From assembly GCA_037447335.1 (NCBI GenBank), contig JBBIGV010000003.1, positions 1 through 64,000 on the forward strand: DNA of 64,000 nt. The letters run 5' to 3'. The notes below the pieces were generated by a model. The model did not search any database and was not told where the DNA came from. It saw nothing but the letters and a program-made list of their open reading frames with translations. This document shows, in pieces, positions 62,909-64,000 of this stretch (positions are counted from its first letter, which is position 1; every line of letters starts with the position of its first letter). Made by a program: the position numbers and the translations under genes. This stretch comes from JBBIGV01 sp037447335 (lineage in GTDB: Bacteria > Bacteroidota > Ignavibacteria > Ignavibacteriales > Ignavibacteriaceae).

Positions 62909-63952
62909 ATGACCAAAGAACAAAAGTTTTATAAAGCACTTCAGGATGTTTTTATAGGCGCCAAAATCGAAGGGCAGGGCGGCTTCATCAACCTGATGAG
63001 AATTAAATCCAAATACTACTCTCAGATTGAACAAATTCTTAAAAAAGATATTGATGACGCACTGAAAAAGCAGCCTAAGTTCAGAAACGAACTTTTTGAT
63101 AAACTCTACTCTTTCTTTAACAGGTATTTTTCTGAAAGCGGTTCGATCTATTTCAACTCGACACCTTTCCATAACAATATTTATGAAAAAGTTTACACCG
63201 ATGACCGGGATGTTGTTCTCTTCTGGAAAACACAGATGCTGTATTATGTTAAAACCGACCGCATCTTCAGAAGTATGCCTGTTGAATTTGACTCACTCAA
63301 ATTTTACTTCGATGCTTCAACTATTGAAACGAAAAAAGCAAATGAAAAACGTTCTTTAATTTTTGAACTGAAAGAAGTGAAAGAAGGTACAATTGTATTT
63401 TCTGTTTTCTATTCTGAAAAAGGAAGGAAAACAAAAGCAGATGATATTCTTAAATCATTAAAGAAAAATGAAATAAAAATTTCAGAAGATGATCTTGAAC
63501 GTGCTTTCAGAATTTTTGAAAAGCAAAGCGAAGTTGATTTCTTTATAAACAAAAACGCCAAAGCTTTTCTTCAGGAGCAATTTAAACTGTGGAGCTACCA
63601 GTATTTTTGGGAAGGCAGCAGCGAATGGAGCGCAGAAAGAGTTAATGAATTGCAGCTATTAAAAGATATTGCTTTTAAGATAATTGATTTCATCTCACAG
63701 TTTGAGGACGAGCTGGTTAAAATCTGGAACAAACCGAAGTTTGTTAAAAACAGCAACTATGTTATTACTTTAGACCGAATATGGAACACCCCGTCCTTCG
63801 GACACCCCTCTGAAAGAGGGGAATTTGAAACTCCTATATCTCCGGGAAAAACAAAATTTCCTAAATGGTATGAGTTGCCATTTAATCCGAAACTGAAAGA
63901 ACGAGCCAAAGAATTAAGAAAAGCAGGAAACCTTGCTGAAGTATTATTCTAG
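62909..63952 (+). CDS. DNA methyltransferase-type N-terminal region, continuing into a DUF559-like insert
   Basis: 347 aa in one frame. Residues 1 to about 290 (FYKALQDVFIGAKIEGQGGF, DKLYSFFNRYFSESGSIYFN, EKVYTDDRDVVLFWKTQMLY, FVKNSNYVITLDRIW) resemble the N-terminal region of site-specific adenine methyltransferases of restriction-modification type; the catalytic motifs (such as DPPY) are not reached. Then, at about 63787, palindromes and GKTKFPKWYELPFNPKLKER with ELRKAGNLAEVLF belong to the start of a DUF559 nuclease. The frame ends at TAG 63950-63952. The gene is likely interrupted. Confidence 0.65.
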   Translation: MTKEQKFYKALQDVFIGAKIEGQGGFINLMRIKSKYYSQIEQILKKDIDDALKKQPKFRNELFDKLYSFFNRYFSESGSIYFNSTPFHNNIYEKVYTDDRDVVLFWKTQMLYYVKTDRIFRSMPVEFDSLKFYFDASTIETKKANEKRSLIFELKEVKEGTIVFSVFYSEKGRKTKADDILKSLKKNEIKISEDDLERAFRIFEKQSEVDFFINKNAKAFLQEQFKLWSYQYFWEGSSEWSAERVNELQLLKDIAFKIIDFISQFEDELVKIWNKPKFVKNSNYVITLDRIWNTPSFGHPSERGEFETPISPGKTKFPKWYELPFNPKLKERAKELRKAGNLAEVLF

Positions 63953-64000
63953 AAACAAGTAAGAAATAAACAAATGGAAGGTTTGGATTTTGACAGACAA
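63787..64000 (+). mobile_element. DUF559-type endonuclease insertion (partial, cut by window end)
   Basis: Begins with hairpins GTCC-TTC-GGAC (63793-63803) and CCCCTCT-GAA-AGAGGGG (63805-63821), then codes LPFNPKLKERAKELRKAGNL, the usual start of DUF559 (PD-(D/E)XK-like) proteins. TAG at 63950-63952 interrupts AEVLF-stop-KQVRNKQMEGLDFDRQ, where family members have Trp (TGG), and the frame continues to the window end. Confidence 0.6.

Overview
The window is an AT-rich bacterial chromosome segment whose best fit is the Ignavibacteria (Bacteroidota/Chlorobiota side of the tree). This is an inference. It rests on secreted proteins ending in type IX secretion (T9SS) sorting tails of the form YQNFPNPFNPSTKIKF, a PorV/PorQ-type outer-membrane protein, a DUF5916 protein, frequent TTG start codons and many short palindromic intergenic elements.

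Layout. 146-892: phosphoglycerate mutase. 1157-6198 (minus): a Mrp cation/proton antiporter operon (mrpABCDEFG) that looks decayed. mrpA is split by an in-frame TAA and has lost conserved residues, mrpD lacks about 200 central residues, and mrpF has a frameshift. 6462-14012 (plus, divergent): a second, intact cluster in the order E-F-G-DUF4040-MbhE-B-C-D-D'-small-D''. This is the Mbh A-H order with two extra antiporter-like subunits and no full-length MrpA; its presence may explain why the first operon is free to decay. 14245-21293: methyltransferase, T9SS-exported YCF48-like protein, ABM-like protein, SigZ sigma factor, DUF4143 ATPase and DUF5916 protein. 21386-25592 (minus): a TetR-controlled drug/solvent-type ABC exporter in which a TolC-like gene is fused to the end of an ABC-2 permease gene. 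25791-33799: secreted proteins and peptidases, including an M20 peptidase remnant joined to a broken secreted-protein gene, a PorV/PorQ-like protein, a cyanophycinase-like protein split by a TAA, and an M14 carboxypeptidase.

33897-40971 (minus): the Fe-S cluster assembly operon sufB-C-D-S-U, followed by a SufT-like gene, a bacilliredoxin and an Rrf2 regulator. The sufB-sufC gap carries a 118-bp MITE-like element, with an identical inverted copy at 62722-62839. 41178-59544: a surface glycan region with four or five glycosyltransferases, a flippase, a YfhO-type membrane protein, seven methyltransferase-fold proteins, a GH43-like lipoprotein, and a sugar 3,4-ketoisomerase/aminotransferase pair for a 3-amino sugar nucleotide. 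60062-62652: an orphan GroES-like protein, a broken lipoprotein gene and fumarase. The window ends in a DNA-methyltransferase-type N-terminal region that runs in frame into a DUF559 endonuclease-type insertion with an amber codon.

The main theme of the hunt is the unusual number of broken reading frames in 64 kb (in-frame TAA/TAG codons, one-base indels, gene fusions, an in-frame deletion), together with small mobile or palindromic elements, several of them inside genes. No CRISPR array, tRNA, rRNA or recognisable defence island was seen. The 3' edge holds part of a possible methyltransferase/mobile-endonuclease locus.
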